Shown here piece by piece: positions 15,033 to 23,857 of a stretch of 64,000 nucleotides of DNA. The first letter of the stretch is position 1. Each line of letters starts with the position of its first letter. Below the pieces are notes generated by a model. It had not been told where the DNA came from and searched no databases. It saw only the letters and a list, made by a program, of their open reading frames with translations. The position numbers and the translations under genes are program-made. The DNA lies in NCBI RefSeq assembly GCF_006346315.1, contig NZ_VDMR01000005.1, positions 1 through 64,000 of the forward strand, in the 5' to 3' direction. The stretch comes from Nocardioides litoris (GTDB taxonomy: Bacteria > Actinomycetota > Actinomycetes > Propionibacteriales > Nocardioidaceae).

Positions 15033-17579
15033 TCAGGTGCGCACCGCACGGACCCGTCCCTTCGGGGTGAAGTCGATGGTCACCATGACCTTCGGGCGTC
15101 CCGGCGCCTTCGCGCACACGCCGTACGACGAGCCGAGCCGTCGGAAGGGCTGGCCGACCCGCCGCATGACCTGCTCGGTGGTGAGGCCGGGGCGCACCAG
15201 GCGGCGGACGGCGCCGACCGGCTTGCGCAGCCCCGGGTTGCGGCAGGAGTCCGGCCGGATGCCGGTGGCGCGCTCCCACATCTGCAGGTAGGCCTCGGGG
15301 CCGCGGCTCATGTCGTCGAAGATCGCCGTGCCGTCGCCGGGCCGGGTGGCGCCCGCGACCTTTCTCAGGTCCTGGATCCAGTCGGGGTACAGGCCGTACT
15401 GCGCGACGCCGTCGCGGTTGATGTCGTAGACCCGCTTGCCGGCCCGCTGCCGCTGGACGGTCACGCCGCCGATGCCCTTGAAGGGGTAGGTGACCTTGTT
15501 GCGCACCGACGCGCCGCGCGGGTTGCCCTGCGCCCCGAGGCCGTTGATGTCGGCGCCGTAGCCGATGCCCCAGTAGTAGCGCGGGTCGGCCCAGCCGACG
15601 TGGCGGCGCCACTTGTCGACGAAGCCGGTCGAGTCGCCGGCGTACGGCGTGATGAACCCGCCCGCCCGGTAGATGCGCGGGTAGGCGTCGGGGGTGGACC
15701 AGGAGTGGCTGGACAGGACGCCGGGGTAGCGCAGCTGCTCGATGACGCCCATCGCGGCCTGGCGGGCCTTGACGCTGAGGTGGTCGGGGTCGAAGAGCAT
15801 GTCGCGCCTGGCCAGCTCGCGGATGGTGTGGGCGCCGAGCGAGGTCAGGCCGCGGGCGTTGCAGTGGTCGGCCGGCGGGTAGAGCGGCACCGCGGGCAGG
15901 ACGGAGCCGAAGAGCTGGCCGATGGCGCCGAAGATCGCGTCCTGGGCCGGCAGGCCGCCCGGGGCGGCGAACTGGGTGCGGTCACTGTTCTCGGTCGCGG
16001 CGGGTTTGCAGGTGCGCATGTCCCAGAAGGAGCCGGTCTCCAGGAAGTTGGCGCCGTTGACGACCAGTCCGGTCGAGCCCTCGTCGCCGGCGACGCCACC
16101 CAGGGCGTTGTCGAACTTGTTGACCAGCTCCATCTGGCGCACCCCCATCCGGTGCATCTCGCCGATCTGGCGGGTGATGTCGGCCGCGGTGCACGCCGGG
16201 CGGTCGGAGCCGAGGACGGCCTTGAAGGTGCAGCCGAACGGCACGCTGGTCTCGATGCCCATGACCACCGCGAGCTTGCCGGCGTTGATGACCCGCCGGG
16301 CCTCGAAGGGCGTCTTGACGATCCGGTAGAAGCCCTTGCCGGGGCCGCCGAACTGGGCGTCGACGTAGTCCTGGAACTGGTACATCCGCTTGGCCTGGAG
16401 GCGGATGGAGTCCATGTCGTCGCAGCTGTTCTTCTTGGCCGGGTAGACCTCGCACAGCTTGTTGTTCTCGACGAGCAGGTTGACGAAGACCCGCAGCCCG
16501 CCGCGCCAGGCCCGCTCCATCCAGCGGTGGTAGGTGCCCTCGTGCGTGAGCGAGTCGGGCGCCGGCCAGTCCTTGAAGGTCGGCCAGCCGACCGGGTCGT
16601 GGCTCGGCTTGCCGGACAGGAAGGTCTCCAGGACCGCGCCGTTGCCCCCGGTCACCTGGTGGTCGGGGCAGTCGACGAGGGCGTAGGTGACGCCGTACTG
16701 GTCCCACGGCTTGCCGCAGTGCGCGCGGCCGCCGAGGAACTCGTAGGCCATGCCGTGGGTGTGGGCGTCGACGAACCCGCGCACCTCCTGGAAGGGGGTG
16801 ACGCCGGCGTGCGGCCACCCGGAGATGTCGACCTGGGCCTCGGGGTGCGCAGGGCACGGGCCGACCGTGCGCAGCCGGAACAGCGTCGGGGCTGCCCCGA
16901 GGGACGCCGTGGCGCCGCGGGCCTGCAGCGAGCGGTTGCCGCGCAGGGTCAGCTTGAACCCCGCCGGCCGCTTGGTGACCGTCCAGTCCGCCTCGCGGCT
17001 GGGGCGGTCGTCGACGGCGAGGCCGCCGCTGCCGGCCAGGAAGCGCCGGTCGGTCGTGTAGAGGAGGTAGGCCCCGAGCCGGGTGGGCTCGAAGCGGAAG
17101 CGGGCCGCCCTGCCCCGCGCGACGGCCGCCGCCCGGAGCCCGCTGCCCGACCGGACCAGGTAGCGCCCCGGGGCAGGGCTGAGCGTGTAGCACCCGCCGG
17201 CCATCGCGTAGCGGTCCTGCGGCTCGGGGCGGCGGCGCTGCAGGACGGGCACCCGGGTCAGTCGCGGGTCGGGCAGCGCGCGCTCGGAGGCGACGTACGA
17301 CGCCGCGGCGCGGGCCTCGACGGCGGTGGTCGGGTCGACGGTCTCGACACCCTGCTCGCCGCCGCGCGCCAGCTGGTTCTTGAAGCGCGGGTCGTGGGTG
17401 TGCGCGGGCGTGCCCGGCGGGTCGGTGTGCGGGACCCCGGCGGCGGCCTTGACCTGCTCGTTGACCTCGCGGAGCGAGGCCGTCGGGCGGCCGGCGGAGG
17501 AGGGCAGCGCGAGCGCGGTGACCACGAGCGCGACCGCGAGGAGGGCGGGGGCGGCGACGCGGCGGTGAGGGCGGTTCAT
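15033..17579 (-). CDS. Secreted amidohydrolase-like (M19-type) metallohydrolase
   Basis: 848 aa from ATG 17579, preceded by GAGGTGG. A Sec signal peptide (RRVAAPALLAVALVVTALALPSSAG) is followed by ~230 residues of beta-rich N-terminal region (SGSGLRAAAVARGRAARFRF). The TIM-barrel-like hydrolase begins at FVDAHTHGMAYE (HxH metal site). Later motifs include VVMGIETSV, LFDPDHLSVKARQA, VLSSHSW and GIGYGADINGLG (His and Asp ligands), in the order seen in membrane dipeptidases and related amidohydrolases. The C-terminal ~110 residues look like a separate small domain. It is probably an exported metal-dependent hydrolase of unknown substrate. The downstream neighbour is the Fe-S gene, 115 bp away in the same direction. 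Confidence 0.78.
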   Translation of the reverse strand: MNRPHRRVAAPALLAVALVVTALALPSSAGRPTASLREVNEQVKAAAGVPHTDPPGTPAHTHDPRFKNQLARGGEQGVETVDPTTAVEARAAASYVASERALPDPRLTRVPVLQRRRPEPQDRYAMAGGCYTLSPAPGRYLVRSGSGLRAAAVARGRAARFRFEPTRLGAYLLYTTDRRFLAGSGGLAVDDRPSREADWTVTKRPAGFKLTLRGNRSLQARGATASLGAAPTLFRLRTVGPCPAHPEAQVDISGWPHAGVTPFQEVRGFVDAHTHGMAYEFLGGRAHCGKPWDQYGVTYALVDCPDHQVTGGNGAVLETFLSGKPSHDPVGWPTFKDWPAPDSLTHEGTYHRWMERAWRGGLRVFVNLLVENNKLCEVYPAKKNSCDDMDSIRLQAKRMYQFQDYVDAQFGGPGKGFYRIVKTPFEARRVINAGKLAVVMGIETSVPFGCTFKAVLGSDRPACTAADITRQIGEMHRMGVRQMELVNKFDNALGGVAGDEGSTGLVVNGANFLETGSFWDMRTCKPAATENSDRTQFAAPGGLPAQDAIFGAIGQLFGSVLPAVPLYPPADHCNARGLTSLGAHTIRELARRDMLFDPDHLSVKARQAAMGVIEQLRYPGVLSSHSWSTPDAYPRIYRAGGFITPYAGDSTGFVDKWRRHVGWADPRYYWGIGYGADINGLGAQGNPRGASVRNKVTYPFKGIGGVTVQRQRAGKRVYDINRDGVAQYGLYPDWIQDLRKVAGATRPGDGTAIFDDMSRGPEAYLQMWERATGIRPDSCRNPGLRKPVGAVRRLVRPGLTTEQVMRRVGQPFRRLGSSYGVCAKAPGRPKVMVTIDFTPKGRVRAVRT

Positions 17580-17666
17580 GGGTCCACCTCGACGGGAGCG
17601 GTGTGACGGACGCGACACGGACGCGTCACTCTAGGCCGGGCACCCCGTCGCGCGCCCCGAAACGCA

Positions 17667-17704
17667 GCGACGGCCGCCCGCCCGGGTGGGCGGACGGCCG
17701 TCGC
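17667..17704. terminator. GC-rich hairpin, probable terminator
   Basis: GCGACGGCCG-CCCGCC pairs with GGGCGG-A-CGGCCGTCGC around CGGGT, one bulged base. It lies past the stop of the 17776-19083 gene in its direction of transcription. Next to it, 17716-17763 carries three short GCCGGCTGTG-type tandem units with no further meaning seen. Confidence 0.65.
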
Positions 17705-17775
17705 GGCGGTCGTGCGGGGCCGGCTGTGCGGGGCCGGCTGTGCTGGGCCGGCTGTGCTGGCCGGCCGTCAGCCGG

Positions 17776-19083
17776 TCAGCGGCGCTTCTTCGGCGAGACG
17801 CCGGGCCGGACGCCGATCTGGGCGACGCCGAGGTCGACGACCGCGCCGGTCCCGTTGAGGACCTTGACCCGCAGGCCGATGACCTTCAGGCCGTTCTGGG
17901 TCTTCTCCACGACCTCGTCGTCGAGCTCGACCAGGCCGGGGATCGTGATCTTCCCGAGGGCCGGGAAGCTGAACTTCCGGCCGTCGATCGTCACGTCGAG
18001 CACGGTGCTGCCCTCGCTGCTGCGGGTCAGCTTGCCGTCCTTGCGCTGGGCGGTGGCGACGGCCTTGATGCCCTCGATCCGCACGCGACCGTCGAGGAGC
18101 GAGGCCTGGGCGACCGAGCCGGTCACCGTGCCCCGGGCGACCCGGGGCCGGTTGGTGCCCTGGGCGGTGGCGGCGACGCCGCGCAGGCCACCGAGCGACC
18201 CGAGGTTGACGCCCGCGACCCGCTCGACCCTGAGGTCGCTGCCGCGGCAGGGCAGCGGGTTGAGCGGCTGGCGACCGACGCGGGTGTTGTCGGCGAGGGC
18301 GCGGGCCTCGACGCCGGCGGAGTAGCCGTTGAAGACACCCTGCTCGATGCCGCCCGCGATCCGCGCGTTGGTCTGCGCGACGCGGGCCTTGGTGCCGGTC
18401 GGCAGGACCGTGATCTCGAGGGCGTTGCCGAAGACGTCGGCCGAGCGGGGGCCCGTGCGACGCTCGGCGGTGCCGAGGGCGATGCGCAGGAGGCCGGGGA
18501 TGGTCAGGGCCCGCTTGGGCGAGGGGATCGGGTAGCTGGCGACCACGCGGGTCCCGGCCTTCAGGACGATCCGGGCGACCTCGCTGTCGAAGGTGGTGCC
18601 GTAGCGGCCGTTGTCGTTGAAGGCCTCGCTGACCGACTTCAGGCCGGTGATCTCGAGGGCCCCGACGCTCGGGTTGCCGATCGTCAGCTTGGCGATCTGG
18701 TGCATGGAGTAGGCCGAGACGCGGTTGCCCTTCTTGGCCGTCCAGACCCGGGTGCGGATGCCCTCGGCCTTGCCGAGACCGGGGATGACCTGGTCGGCGA
18801 CGAAGTTGACGCGCTCCCGGCCGGTCTGGTTGGTGCAGCTGATGCGGTCGTAGGCGGTGGCGCTGGAGCCGGCCGGGAGCGAGCCCCCGTCGACGCGGGT
18901 GCCGTAGGCGACGGTGCGGAGGGCGAACTTGGTGCGGACCTTGGGGCCCGCGACCTTGGCCGCGACGCCGGACACGGCGGACACGGCGTCCGGTGCCGGG
19001 GCCGCGAGGGCGGTGGACGTCGCCGGCAGCTGGGTCGCCACGAGGGCGGCGGCTGCGACGGCGACGGGGATGAGGCGACGCAT
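17776..19083 (-). CDS. Secreted protein, choice-of-anchor P-like
   Basis: 435 aa. The signal peptide MRRLIPVAVAAAALVATQL ends near APA. The mature part is beta-rich with repeated motifs (TAYDRISCTNQTGRERVNFVADQV, VFGNALEITVLPTGTKARVAQ, FNGYSAGVEARALADN) and few cysteines (SCTNQ, LPCRGSDL). It ends in a basic PGVSPKKRR. This resembles the actinobacterial choice-of-anchor P family of exported surface proteins; the match is from memory. No sortase LPxTG motif is present. ATG 19083 has AGGAG ~9 nt upstream. Role unknown, likely cell envelope. Confidence 0.65.
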   Translation of the reverse strand: MRRLIPVAVAAAALVATQLPATSTALAAPAPDAVSAVSGVAAKVAGPKVRTKFALRTVAYGTRVDGGSLPAGSSATAYDRISCTNQTGRERVNFVADQVIPGLGKAEGIRTRVWTAKKGNRVSAYSMHQIAKLTIGNPSVGALEITGLKSVSEAFNDNGRYGTTFDSEVARIVLKAGTRVVASYPIPSPKRALTIPGLLRIALGTAERRTGPRSADVFGNALEITVLPTGTKARVAQTNARIAGGIEQGVFNGYSAGVEARALADNTRVGRQPLNPLPCRGSDLRVERVAGVNLGSLGGLRGVAATAQGTNRPRVARGTVTGSVAQASLLDGRVRIEGIKAVATAQRKDGKLTRSSEGSTVLDVTIDGRKFSFPALGKITIPGLVELDDEVVEKTQNGLKVIGLRVKVLNGTGAVVDLGVAQIGVRPGVSPKKRR

Positions 19084-19407
19084 GGGGGTCTCCTGGAGGA
19101 GTTTGGGGGGAGGAGTGCACACCCGAGTGAGCGGACTGCAGGGCTCGCCACGTACCCGAGGGTCGTGACCGTGATGCGCGGACCGACGGTGGTCTAGGCA
19201 GGCCACGTCGGACCTCCGTGACCAGGAATGGGGGTGCATGGACGGCGGAGGCTTGCGCAGGCTAACCGCCCCCGCGGGCGCCGCGTGGGTGAACGGGCAG
19301 GACTGGACGCCGTGCCCGAGAGATTTCACCTTCGCGCCCGACCCGCCCCCGCCGGGCGGGGTGGCGGCAGGCGGCATGATGGGGGTCCCCCATCGAGGAG
19401 GTCGACC
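19084..19407. other. Intergenic region between divergent envelope genes
   Basis: About 320 bp upstream of two divergent genes, the secreted protein at 17776-19083 and the lipoprotein at 19408-20463. It must hold both promoters. I see no RNA gene, no convincing palindrome and no small ORF with a ribosome binding site. Confidence 0.5.
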
Positions 19408-20463
19408 ATGGCCCTGCACCCCCGACCCACCTGGCGTCGCGGCGCGACCCTCGCCCTGGCCGCCGCCACCGGGCTGGCCCTGCTCGCCGGCTGCGGCGAC
19501 GAGGACGGGTCCGGAGCCGAGCCGGCGTCCGCCGGGTCCTCGGCCGCGCCGTCGGTCGCCCCCACGCTGGAGCCCGACGCCGCGCCGCTGACGACCTTCC
19601 GGGTCGCGGCCGCACGCGCGTGCACCGAGGCCGTCGACCAGGCGATGGCCGCCGGTCCGCTGCCCGACACCGGCGTCGTGTTCGTCGGCGTCGTCCGCGG
19701 CCGGGAGCCCGCGCCCGAGGCCGAGCGCACCGGCTGGGCCGACACCCTGGACGCCCACGCCGAGGTGCTCCGCGGCATCGCAGCGGGACTCGCCGGCGTC
19801 GACGCCCCGGCCGAGGCCACCGACTGGGACGCGTTCGTGGCGTCGTACGACGACGCGGCGGTGAGCTTCGGGGCACGCGCCGCCGTGCTGCGCGACGGCA
19901 GCGAGTGGAGCGCGGTCAAGACCGTCTTCGAGGAGTCGGCCGGCACCAGCCCCCTGGCGGGCGTGCTGCCCTCGCTCGGCCTGGACCGCACCGACTGTGC
20001 GATCGCCGGCAACCCGCAGCCGGAGCAGCCGGCCGCCGACGCGGTCGCGTTCGTCTCCGCGGCCAGCCAGGCCTGCACCGACGTGGTCACCCGGCGCTGG
20101 ACCGAGCGGTGGGCGGAGGACGTCGCGACCGTCGGGCAGGTGGTGAGCGCCGCGAGCGGCGGCCCGGTCGAGCCCACCGACCCGCTGCGCGACGCCCTCG
20201 CCCGCGGTGCGGAGGAGTGGCGTGAGACGAGCGACGCCCTCGCCGGCGTCGACGCGGCGGGTGCTCCCGACCCCGCTGCCTGGCAGGAGGTGCTCGACCT
20301 CGCCGCGGAGCGGGCCGACGGGTGGCAGGCCCGGCTCGACGCTGCCGAGGACGGTGACCCGGCCGCGCTGGCTTCGGCGCTCACCGCGCCCTGGGAGCGC
20401 CCGACGCTCGACCTCGCGCCGGTGGGCCTGGCCCAGCGCAGCTGCGCCGGGGTGGACGTCTGA
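19408..20463 (+). CDS. Lipoprotein with internal duplication
   Basis: 351 aa from ATG 19408 after GAGGAG. The signal sequence ends in the lipobox LLAGC, so the mature protein is membrane-anchored through a lipidated Cys. After an Asp/Ser/Ala/Pro linker there are two related halves of ~140 residues. One starts at VAAARACTEAVDQAM and contains LRGIAAGLAGVDAP; the other starts at VSAASQACTDVVTRR and contains SDALAGVDAAGAP. Each half ends near a Cys (RTDCAIAG; QRSCAGVDV), suggesting one disulfide per repeat. No family recognised. The molybdate gene set starts 60 bp downstream but is probably separate. Confidence 0.75.
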   Translation: MALHPRPTWRRGATLALAAATGLALLAGCGDEDGSGAEPASAGSSAAPSVAPTLEPDAAPLTTFRVAAARACTEAVDQAMAAGPLPDTGVVFVGVVRGREPAPEAERTGWADTLDAHAEVLRGIAAGLAGVDAPAEATDWDAFVASYDDAAVSFGARAAVLRDGSEWSAVKTVFEESAGTSPLAGVLPSLGLDRTDCAIAGNPQPEQPAADAVAFVSAASQACTDVVTRRWTERWAEDVATVGQVVSAASGGPVEPTDPLRDALARGAEEWRETSDALAGVDAAGAPDPAAWQEVLDLAAERADGWQARLDAAEDGDPAALASALTAPWERPTLDLAPVGLAQRSCAGVDV

Positions 20464-20523
20464 GCGGGTCCCGCTGGCTAGGTTGGGCGCGACATCGACC
20501 CCCCGCAACCACCGGAGGAACCC

Positions 20524-20733
20524 GTGAAGCTCTCGACCCGCAACCAGCTCGCCGGCACCGTCACCTCGATCACGACCGGCGAGGCCATGGCGGTGGTCAA
20601 GGTCCAGCTGGAGGGCGGCGAGTCCGTGACGTCGTCGATCACCCGCGAGGCGGCCGAGGACCTCGGCCTGGCCGAGGGCAGCGAGGTCGTGGTGCTCATC
20701 AAGTCGACCGAGGTCGGCCTCGGCGTCGAGTGA
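20524..20733 (+). CDS. Molbindin (single TOBE domain)
   Basis: 69 aa, exactly one Mop/TOBE domain: STRNQLAGTVTSITTGEAMAVVKVQL, then SITREAAEDLGLAEGSEVVVLIKSTEV. These small proteins assemble into hexamers that bind and store or buffer molybdate in the cytosol. GTG start at 20524 with GGAGGA upstream. It is followed by a GC hairpin (20734-20758), then an HTH-TOBE protein and modABC, so it belongs to the molybdate locus. Confidence 0.92.
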   Translation: MKLSTRNQLAGTVTSITTGEAMAVVKVQLEGGESVTSSITREAAEDLGLAEGSEVVVLIKSTEVGLGVE

Positions 20734-20758
20734 CGCCGCGGCGCCGGGCGCCGCGGCG
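20734..20758. terminator. GC hairpin after the molbindin gene
   Basis: CGCCGCGGCGCC and its complement GGCGCCGCGGCG are separated by a single G, forming a stem of about 11 bp. No T-tract. It could terminate or attenuate transcription into the HTH-TOBE gene, which has its own -10. Confidence 0.4.
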
Positions 20759-20780
20759 CCGGCGGCCCTAGGCTGCCGGG

Positions 20781-21155
20781 GTGGCCGACTACCTGCGCAT
20801 CGGTGAGGTCGCCTCGGCCCTCGGCGTCAGCGTCGACACGCTGCGGCGCTGGGAGGCCGACGGGCGGGTCGAGTTCGAGCGCCAGCGCGGGCAGCGGGTG
20901 CTGCGGTCCGACCGTCTGCCCGACCTGCTCGCCCGGCACCCGGCGCCCCGGTCGGCCAGCAGCGCCCGCAACCGGATGGCCGGCATCGTCGTGTCGGTCA
21001 AGAGGGACGACGTGATGGCGCAGGTCGAGCTCGCCTGCGGCGACTACCGGATCGTCTCGCTCATGAGCCGCGAGGCCGCCGACGACCTCGGCCTGGAGCC
21101 CGGGTCGCCGGCCACGGCCGTGGTCAAGGCGACCACGGTGATCGTCGAGGCCTGA
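20781..21155 (+). CDS. HTH-TOBE molybdate-responsive regulator
   Basis: 124 aa. Residues 1-55 are a MerR/HTH_17-type helix-turn-helix (LRIGEVASALGVSVDTLRRWEADGRVEF). Residues 60-124 are a TOBE/Mop domain (RNRMAGIVVSVKRDDVMAQVEL, SLMSREAADDLGLEPGS). The fusion of a DNA-binding domain to a molybdate-binding domain suggests a one-component molybdate regulator that does the job of ModE with a different HTH. GTG start, with TAGGCT (20769-20774) 6 nt upstream, so leaderless. The probable target is the palindrome before modA, 21 bp downstream of its stop. Confidence 0.85.
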   Translation: MADYLRIGEVASALGVSVDTLRRWEADGRVEFERQRGQRVLRSDRLPDLLARHPAPRSASSARNRMAGIVVSVKRDDVMAQVELACGDYRIVSLMSREAADDLGLEPGSPATAVVKATTVIVEA

Positions 21156-21175
21156 CCTCGGCACACATCTAGGCA

Positions 21176-21190
21176 ATACCTAGGTATGGT
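21176..21190 (+). promoter_or_regulatory. modA promoter with overlapping palindrome
   Basis: The 12-bp perfect palindrome ATACCTAGGTAT (21176-21187) overlaps the -10 hexamer TATGGT (21185-21190), which is 6 nt from the modA ATG. A further CTAGG lies at 21169-21173. The layout fits repression of a leaderless modABC transcript, possibly by the HTH-TOBE protein. Confidence 0.6.
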
Positions 21191-21196
21191 CGGGCC

Positions 21197-21976
21197 ATGC
21201 GCCTGCTCCCGCTGCTGCCCGCCGTCCTGCTCGCCGCCTCCGGCCTCGCCGCGTGCGGGGGTGACGACGACGGGTCCGGCGCAGGGGCCGGCGGCACGGG
21301 CGGCACCACGCTCGTGGTCTTCGCCGCGGCCTCGCTGACCGACTCGTTCGGCCAGCTCGAGCAGGACTTCGAGGCCTCCCACGAGGGCGTCGACGTCCAG
21401 CTCCAGCTCGGTGGCTCCTCCGACCTCGTCACCCAGGTCCAGAACGGCGCCGACGCCGACGTCCTCGCCACGGCCGACGAGGCCAACATGGACAAGCTCT
21501 CGGCCGACGAGCTCGGCGCGGAGCCGCAGGTGTTCGCCACCAACACCCTCGAGATCGCCACCCAGCCGGGCAACCCCGACGGCATCGCCGGCCTGGCCGA
21601 CGTGGCCGAGGGGTCCGACGTCGACCTGGTCACCTGCGCGCCCGAGGTGCCGTGCGGTGCCGCCGCGCAGGGCGTGGCCGAGGCGGCGGGCGTGGCCCTC
21701 GACCCCGTCAGCGAGGAGCAGTCGGTGACCGACGTCCTGGGCAAGGTCACCTCGGGCCAGGCCGACGCCGGCCTCGTCTACCGCACCGACGTCATCGCCG
21801 CTGGGGACGAGGTGACCGGCGTCGAGGTGCCCGAGGCCGCCGACGTCGTCAACCGCTACCCGATCGCGCCGCTCGCCTCGAGCGACCAGGCCGAGCTGGC
21901 GGCCGAATTCGTGGCGCTCGTCCTCAGCGACGAGGGGCAGCAGGTGCTGGCCGACGCGGGCTTCGGCGCCCCGTGA
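21197..21976 (+). CDS. modA: Molybdate ABC transporter substrate-binding lipoprotein
   Basis: 259 aa. Lipoprotein signal with lipobox ending at Cys20 (GLAAC). The ModA fold is shown by LVVFAAASLTDSFGQLEQDFE with the conserved AAASL oxyanion site, LGGSSDLVTQVQNGADADVLATAD, and DAGLVYRTDV near the C-terminus. It binds molybdate (or tungstate) outside the membrane and delivers it to ModB. The ATG follows TATGGT at 6 nt with no Shine-Dalgarno. First gene of modABC; modB starts 21 bp on. Confidence 0.95.
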   Translation: MRLLPLLPAVLLAASGLAACGGDDDGSGAGAGGTGGTTLVVFAAASLTDSFGQLEQDFEASHEGVDVQLQLGGSSDLVTQVQNGADADVLATADEANMDKLSADELGAEPQVFATNTLEIATQPGNPDGIAGLADVAEGSDVDLVTCAPEVPCGAAAQGVAEAAGVALDPVSEEQSVTDVLGKVTSGQADAGLVYRTDVIAAGDEVTGVEVPEAADVVNRYPIAPLASSDQAELAAEFVALVLSDEGQQVLADAGFGAP

Positions 21977-21997
21977 CCCGGCCGTAGGGTCAGCTCG

Positions 21998-22780
21998 GTG
22001 AGCACCCGCCCGGTCGGCCTCCCGCGCTGGGTCGTCGTCCCGGCGGCGCTGGGCGCGGTCTTCGTGCTGCTGCCGCTGGTGGCGGTCGTCGCCCAGGTCG
22101 ACTGGTCGAGCTTCGGGGCGCTCATCACCTCCGAGTCCTCGCGGGCGGCGCTGGCCCTGAGCCTGCGCACCTCGGCAGCGAGCACCGCGGCCTGCGTCGT
22201 GGTCGGGGTGCCGATGGCGCTGGTGCTGGCGCGCACCCGCTTCCCCGGCCAGGGCGTGCTGCGCTCGCTGGTGCTGCTGCCGCTCGTGCTGCCCCCGGTG
22301 GTCGGCGGCCTGGCCCTGCTCTACACCTTCGGCCGCCGCGGGTTGGTGGGGGAGACGTTCCCGGTGCTGGGGGAGGAGATCGCGTTCTCGACCCTCGCCG
22401 TCGTCATGGCGCAGACGTTCGTGGCCCTGCCCTTCCTCGTCGTCAGCCTCGAGGGAGCGCTGCGCACCGCGGGGGAGCGCTACGAGGTCGTCGCCGCCTC
22501 GCTCGGCGCCCGGCCGACCACGGTGCTGCTGCGCGTGACGCTGCCGCTGGCCCTGCCGGGCCTGCTCTCCGGGGCGGTGCTCGCCTTCGCCCGCTCGCTC
22601 GGCGAGTTCGGCGCCACCATCACCTTCGCCGGCAGCCGGGAGGGCGTCACCCGCACCCTGCCGCTCGAGATCTACCTGCAGCGCGAGACCGACCCCGACG
22701 CCGCCATCGCCCTGGCCCTGGTGCTGGTCGTCGTCGCCGTGCTCGTCATCGGCCTGGCCGGCCAGCGGCGGGCCGCATGA
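21998..22780 (+). CDS. modB: Molybdate ABC transporter permease
   Basis: 260 aa with about six membrane segments. The permease EAA loop is at [30 protein letters not shown], followed by [17 protein letters not shown], a strong ModB/CysT signature. GTG start with TAGGGT (21985-21990) 7 nt upstream, so it may also have its own leaderless promoter. The stop overlaps the modC ATG (ATGA, 22777-22780). Confidence 0.95.
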   Translation: MSTRPVGLPRWVVVPAALGAVFVLLPLVAVVAQVDWSSFGALITSESSRAALALSLRTSAASTAACVVVGVPMALVLARTRFPGQGVLRSLVLLPLVLPPVVGGLALLYTFGRRGLVGETFPVLGEEIAFSTLAVVMAQTFVALPFLVVSLEGALRTAGERYEVVAASLGARPTTVLLRVTLPLALPGLLSGAVLAFARSLGEFGATITFAGSREGVTRTLPLEIYLQRETDPDAAIALALVLVVVAVLVIGLAGQRRAA

Positions 22781-23832
22781 GCCTGGTCGTCACCGCCACC
22801 GTGCCCGAGCGCGACGTCGACGTCAGCCTCGCGGTCGCGCCCGGCGAGACGGTCGCGCTGCTCGGGCCCAACGGTGCGGGCAAGTCGACGCTGCTCTCCG
22901 TCGTGGCCGGGCTGCTGCGACCGGCCACCGGTCGGGTCGAGCTCGCGGGACGCGTCCTGGCGTCGTACGGCGGGGGGCGGGGGCGCGTCGACCTGGCGCC
23001 GCACCGCCGGCGGGTGGCCCTGCTCGCCCAGGACCCGCTGCTCTTCCCGCACCTGAGCGTCCTCGACAACGTGGCCTTCGGCCCCCGCAGCACGGGGGCG
23101 GGCCGCACGGCCGCGCGGGAGCGGGCCCGGTCGTGGCTGGAGGAGGTGGGCATCGCCGAGCTGGCCGACCGTCGTCCCGGCCAGGTCTCGGGCGGGCAGG
23201 CCCAGCGGGCGGCGGTGGCGCGGGCACTGGCCGCCGAGCCCGACCTGCTGCTGCTCGACGAGCCGATGGCCGCGCTCGACGTCGCGGTCACGCCGGCGCT
23301 GCGCCAGGTGCTGCGCCGGGTGCTGGCCGAGCGCACCTGCGTGCTGGTCACCCACGACGTGCTCGACGCCCTGCTGCTGGCCGACCGGGTCGTCGTCCTC
23401 GACGGCGGGCGGGTGGTCGAGGAGGGCCCCAGCCGTGAGGTGCTCACCCGGCCCCGGTCGGCGTTCGCCGCCCGGCTGGCCGGTCTCAACGTCGTCGCGG
23501 GCCGCTGGGACGGCGACCACCTGGTGCTGCCCGACGGCGGCGTCGTGGGAGGGCGCGTCGTCGGTGACGGGCCCGCCCGCGGGACCTCGGCGGTGGCGGC
23601 GTTCCGCCCGACCGCGGTCGCGGTCTACCGCGAGGAGCCGCACGGCAGCCCGCGCAACGTCGTGGCCACCGAGGTCGCCGCGGTCGAGCCGCTGGGCGAC
23701 CTCGTCCGGGTCCGCGCGGGCGACCTGGCCGCCGACGTCACCCCGCAGGCCGCGGCCGAGCTGGAGCTGGTGCCCGGGCTCCGGGTGTGGTTCTCGGTGA
23801 AGGCGACCGAGGTCGAGGTCTACCCCGCCTGA
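22777..23832 (+). CDS. modC: Molybdate ABC transporter ATP-binding protein
   Basis: 351 aa. Walker [12 protein letters not shown]-loop [19 protein letters not shown] signature [16 protein letters not shown], Walker [13 protein letters not shown], and H-loop VLVTHD. The C-terminal ~110 residues contain a TOBE-type regulatory domain ([22 protein letters not shown]). It drives ModB-mediated uptake. Coupled to modB by a 4-bp overlap. Confidence 0.94.
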   Translation: MSLVVTATVPERDVDVSLAVAPGETVALLGPNGAGKSTLLSVVAGLLRPATGRVELAGRVLASYGGGRGRVDLAPHRRRVALLAQDPLLFPHLSVLDNVAFGPRSTGAGRTAARERARSWLEEVGIAELADRRPGQVSGGQAQRAAVARALAAEPDLLLLDEPMAALDVAVTPALRQVLRRVLAERTCVLVTHDVLDALLLADRVVVLDGGRVVEEGPSREVLTRPRSAFAARLAGLNVVAGRWDGDHLVLPDGGVVGGRVVGDGPARGTSAVAAFRPTAVAVYREEPHGSPRNVVATEVAAVEPLGDLVRVRAGDLAADVTPQAAAELELVPGLRVWFSVKATEVEVYPA

Positions 23833-23857
23833 CCGGCGACCTGCCTACCCTGTGCGC

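Noticed and set aside
15600..17606. 668-aa plus-strand frame over the secreted metallohydrolase
   Set aside because: Low-complexity Val/Gly/Arg composition, no start signal; the minus frame has a signal peptide and HxH site.
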